Assembly: GCA_001430745.1 (NCBI GenBank)
Contig: KQ482057.1
Location: 541,741-605,740 of the forward strand
Reading direction: 5' to 3'
Origin: Auxenochlorella pyrenoidosa
Lineage: Eukaryota > Chlorophyta > Trebouxiophyceae > Chlorellales > Chlorellaceae
DNA length: 64,000 nucleotides
Part shown: positions 62,276 to 64,000 of the stretch, one piece after another
Layout of the letters: each line of letters opens with the position of its first letter
Numbering within the stretch: position 1 is the first letter of the stretch
Program-made: the position numbers and the translations under genes
Notes under the pieces: model-generated
Seen by the model: the letters and a program-made list of their open reading frames with translations, nothing else
What the model was told of the DNA's origin: nothing
Database searches by the model: none

Positions 62276-63260
62276 CGCGCTGCTCCTCGTGCTGCTCCTG
62301 GTGCTGCTGCTGTACACGCTGCTCCTGCTGCTGCTGTTCGCGCTGCTCCTCGTGCTGCTCCTGCTGCTGCTCCTGCTGTTGCTCCTGCTGCTGCTCCTGC
62401 TGCTGCTCCTCCTGTTCCTCCCACCCCTCCTCGATTGTCGACAGCAGGAAGCGGCGGACACGCCGCACCTCCGCCTCCTCCCCCTCCTCCCCGCACTCCT
62501 CCTCCGCCTCCTCCTCCTCCTCATGAGACCACCGGTGCCGCTGGTCGTGCTGCAGCCGACCACGCGGCCACGGCGGCCTCCTCGACCCAGCGCCGCTGCC
62601 GCCGCCCCGTTGCGGCTGCGCAGCCACCCGCCGCCGCAGCTCTTCTCTTGGGAGATGCGCTGCACACGCGCGCCGCTCTTCTCCTCCTTCTCGGCAGCCT
62701 TCTGCTTGCGCTTGCGCGCGCGCCGCAGCGCCTGCGCAGCCGACGCCTCCTCCGCCGCTGCCTCTGCCAGCTCCCGCGCTGCTGCCGCGTGCTACGCCTG
62801 GGCGCCTCCCAGCCGCTCCTCCATCCCGTGGAGCGACACCTCAGTGAGCGCTGTCAGCTGCGACGGGGCCGCTCCGCTGCCGGGGGTACCTGGCGTGGCG
62901 CCGCCAACCGCCGTGGTGCCGCTGCCGCCCCGGCGCCGTGGGCTGCGCAGCTCCCACTGGAGGTGGTGCGGGCTGGCAGCGGCGGCGGCGGCGGCGGCTG
63001 CGCATCCTGCAGCTGCAACGACGGCGCCGCCTGCGCCTGCCGCAGTGGCAGCGCCCGCGGCAGCTGCGGCAGCGGCTGCGGCTGCGCCTCCTGCAACTGC
63101 AAAGGCTGCGCCGCCTGCGCCTGCCGCAGTGGCAGCGCCCGCGGCAGCTGCGGCGGCGCCTGCAGACGGGAGGGCCGGCATGGGGTGGGGAGGTGTCGGG
63201 ACTCCACCGGCGCGGCAGGGGTGCACGTAGGACAGGGAGGGCACCCAGAGGGAGGACACA
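59966..63260 (-). CDS. Uncharacterised repeat-rich gene with two in-frame TAG codons
   Basis: A minus-strand locus. A frame of about 1.95 kb (63260 to about 61310) is open except for TAG at 62792-62794 and at 61730-61732. Around the first TAG it reads as one charged coiled-coil (EVSLHGMEERLGGAQA, stop, HAAAARELAEAAAEEA), followed by basic RRARKRKQKAAEKEEK. It then runs into a Ser/Arg-rich CAG-repeat region, two copies of a RAEDSEDE module, a Glu run and a basic patch. Exons then follow at about 61190-61090 (DKVYAAFVKPRLPRP), 60950-60797 (YRGHVIPGDVNMSGGLW), 60667-60297 (YGVQCIKAAWRSYIYIDNTN) and 60138-59966 (MNVPLVEWEADGGARFATFL), ending TGA. The downstream exons look like genuine protein. 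No known domain is recognised. It may be a decaying gene, two genes, or a gene whose TAG codons lie in unrecognised introns. Confidence 0.4.
61543..61862. repeat. Tandem duplication with exact 180-bp period
   Basis: About 140 bp beginning at 61543 recurs at 61723 with high similarity. On the minus strand both copies read through an acidic VQPRAEDSEDE segment in the same frame, since 180 bp is 60 codons. The copies differ at 61550-61552 (TTG, Leu) against 61730-61732 (TAG, stop). Confidence 0.85.
62240..62425. repeat. CTG/CTC trinucleotide repeat tract
   Basis: Imperfect tandem CTG, CTC and TTG units in a mixed array. On the minus strand one frame reads Gln/Glu-rich and another reads Ser/Arg-rich. 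The Ser/Arg frame is the one continuous with flanking coiled-coil and acidic modules. Length variation here would be expected. Confidence 0.8.
63008..63151. repeat. Two tandem copies of an 84-bp unit
   Basis: A segment of roughly 60 bp including CTGCGCCTGCCGCAGTGGCA begins again 84 bp later (63031 and 63115). The period is 28 codons, so any reading frame is kept. On the minus strand one frame gives LPRALPLRQAQAA twice. Confidence 0.8.
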
Positions 63261-63379
63261 CTGGCATCCCACTGGCGCCCGTCGTACTACAGCATACACG
63301 TCCACAGGGAGAACCAGCACGCTGGGCGCGCACGCAATTCCATATGGCCCTCCTGCACCGGCCCTCGGCACACACGCCC

Positions 63380-63967
63380 ACCTGCGCCCGCCTGGCTGCG
63401 CAGCTGCGCCACCTCGTCCCGGAGCGCCGCCGAGCAATCCTTCTCCGCCTTCAGCTCCTGCTGCATCTTCTGCAGGTCGTCCTGCAGGATGCGCTGCCCC
63501 TCCTCCTGCGGCGCTGGCCCTGCAGCCGTGGGGGAGGGGTGGCAGGGGTGAGCACGCCGGGGTGAAGACGGAGGAGAGCAAAGTCAGGGGTGGGAGCATG
63601 CTGGCCAGCCGGCTCGCCAGATTCCTGCATGCGACACCTGCACCTGGCGGTCCTCGCCTACCAGCCCTTCCCTCTCCCACAAACACGCCCCCCTCCCTCA
63701 CTCCTCATCCAGGCGTTGACGTCGCCGGGCCGGTAGGCCGCCAGGACCGCGCGCAGCTTCTACCCGCTCGGGAAGCTGCGCCACCTGGTGCGCAAAGTCG
63801 GCGGGGCGGCGGCCAGCCTGGGTGCGCAGGCCCTGGAGGATGGTCAGCGCAGAGTCCGCGGCCGCCTGGCGGTCGCTCACCGCCAGGGGCGGCTCCGCCC
63901 CCAGCGCGGCGGCGCACGCCAGGCCCAGGGCCCAGGTGTTCACCGCAATGGCAGCCATGTCGGGCAC
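63380..63967 (-). CDS. Two exons of an uncharacterised minus-strand gene (partial)
   Basis: The first exon (from about 63967, after an acceptor at CCCGCAG) reads DMAAIAVNTWALGLACAAAL then SDRQAAADSALTILQGL. The second (about 63520-63380) is a clear coiled coil, LQDDLQKMQQELKAEKDCS then ALRDEVAQLRSQAGA, ending at a GTGGGC donor. They probably belong to the same transcript as the 59966-63260 locus, entering from beyond the right edge. Function unknown. Confidence 0.4.
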
Positions 63968-64000
63968 CTTGGGGGTAACCTGCGGGCGGCCAAGAGGGGG

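Noticed and set aside
61730..62665. Arg/Ser-rich repeat region as an SR splicing factor
   Set aside because: The RS character comes from one frame of a CAG repeat tract; there is no RNA-recognition motif nearby.
60799..63230. Two plus-strand frames of 430 and 380 codons in the right-hand repeat region
   Set aside because: They are Pro/Ala/Leu-rich complements of the repeat-rich minus-strand frame, with poly-Leu from CTG repeats mimicking membrane segments. The minus-strand exons read as better protein.
59966..63260. Reassignment of TAG to an amino acid in this genome
   Set aside because: ARMC6 ends at a TAG exactly at the family C-terminus, and other genes end in TAA or TGA as expected, so TAG is a normal stop.

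Overview
The window is nuclear DNA from a GC-rich green alga (Chlorophyta), probably a Chlorella-like trebouxiophyte. The class is inferred. The evidence is short exons separated by roughly 100-300 bp GT-AG introns with an unusual share of GC-AG introns, TGTAA poly(A) signals, a Mg-protoporphyrin methyltransferase of chlorophyll synthesis, plant-type pyrophosphatase and cysteine synthase, and chloroplast transit peptides. Two assembly gaps (15232-15581 and 37146-37706) both fall inside introns and remove no coding sequence.

Layout. 2-646 (+) is the 3' end of an unknown low-complexity gene and 869-1630 (-) is the 3' part of another unknown gene. 2706-30375 (-) is one 27.7 kb gene of about 90 exons for a complete axonemal-type dynein heavy chain (tail, linker, AAA1-AAA6, stalk with microtubule-binding domain, C-terminal domain), most like the outer-arm gamma class. 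30737-33936 (-) is a chloroplast type I DnaJ. 35185-37765 (+) is cytosolic ribosomal protein S5 (uS7). 38760-41369 (-) is CHLM. 41930-44634 (-) is an ARMC6-type armadillo protein. 45077-48847 (-) is a membrane-anchored pepsin-family aspartic protease. 49200-52096 (+) is the tRNA-modifying GTPase MnmE. About 52354-54598 (+) is a soluble inorganic pyrophosphatase. 55157-58224 (+) is O-acetylserine (thiol)-lyase. From 59165 to the right edge the minus strand carries one or more uncharacterised, repeat-rich, lineage-specific-looking genes. One long frame there is interrupted by two in-frame TAG codons.

Functional view. Most genes are housekeeping: translation, tRNA modification, chloroplast protein folding, chlorophyll synthesis, cysteine synthesis and pyrophosphate removal. 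They look independent, not a pathway cluster. The most notable points are an intact axonemal dynein motor gene (a flagellar part, surprising if the host is an aflagellate Chlorella-like alga), repeated GC-AG introns (one splitting the universal DEFNR motif), pure C-tracts serving as 3' splice-site pyrimidine tracts, a gap that looks like a collapsed minisatellite, and the uncharacterised right-hand locus.
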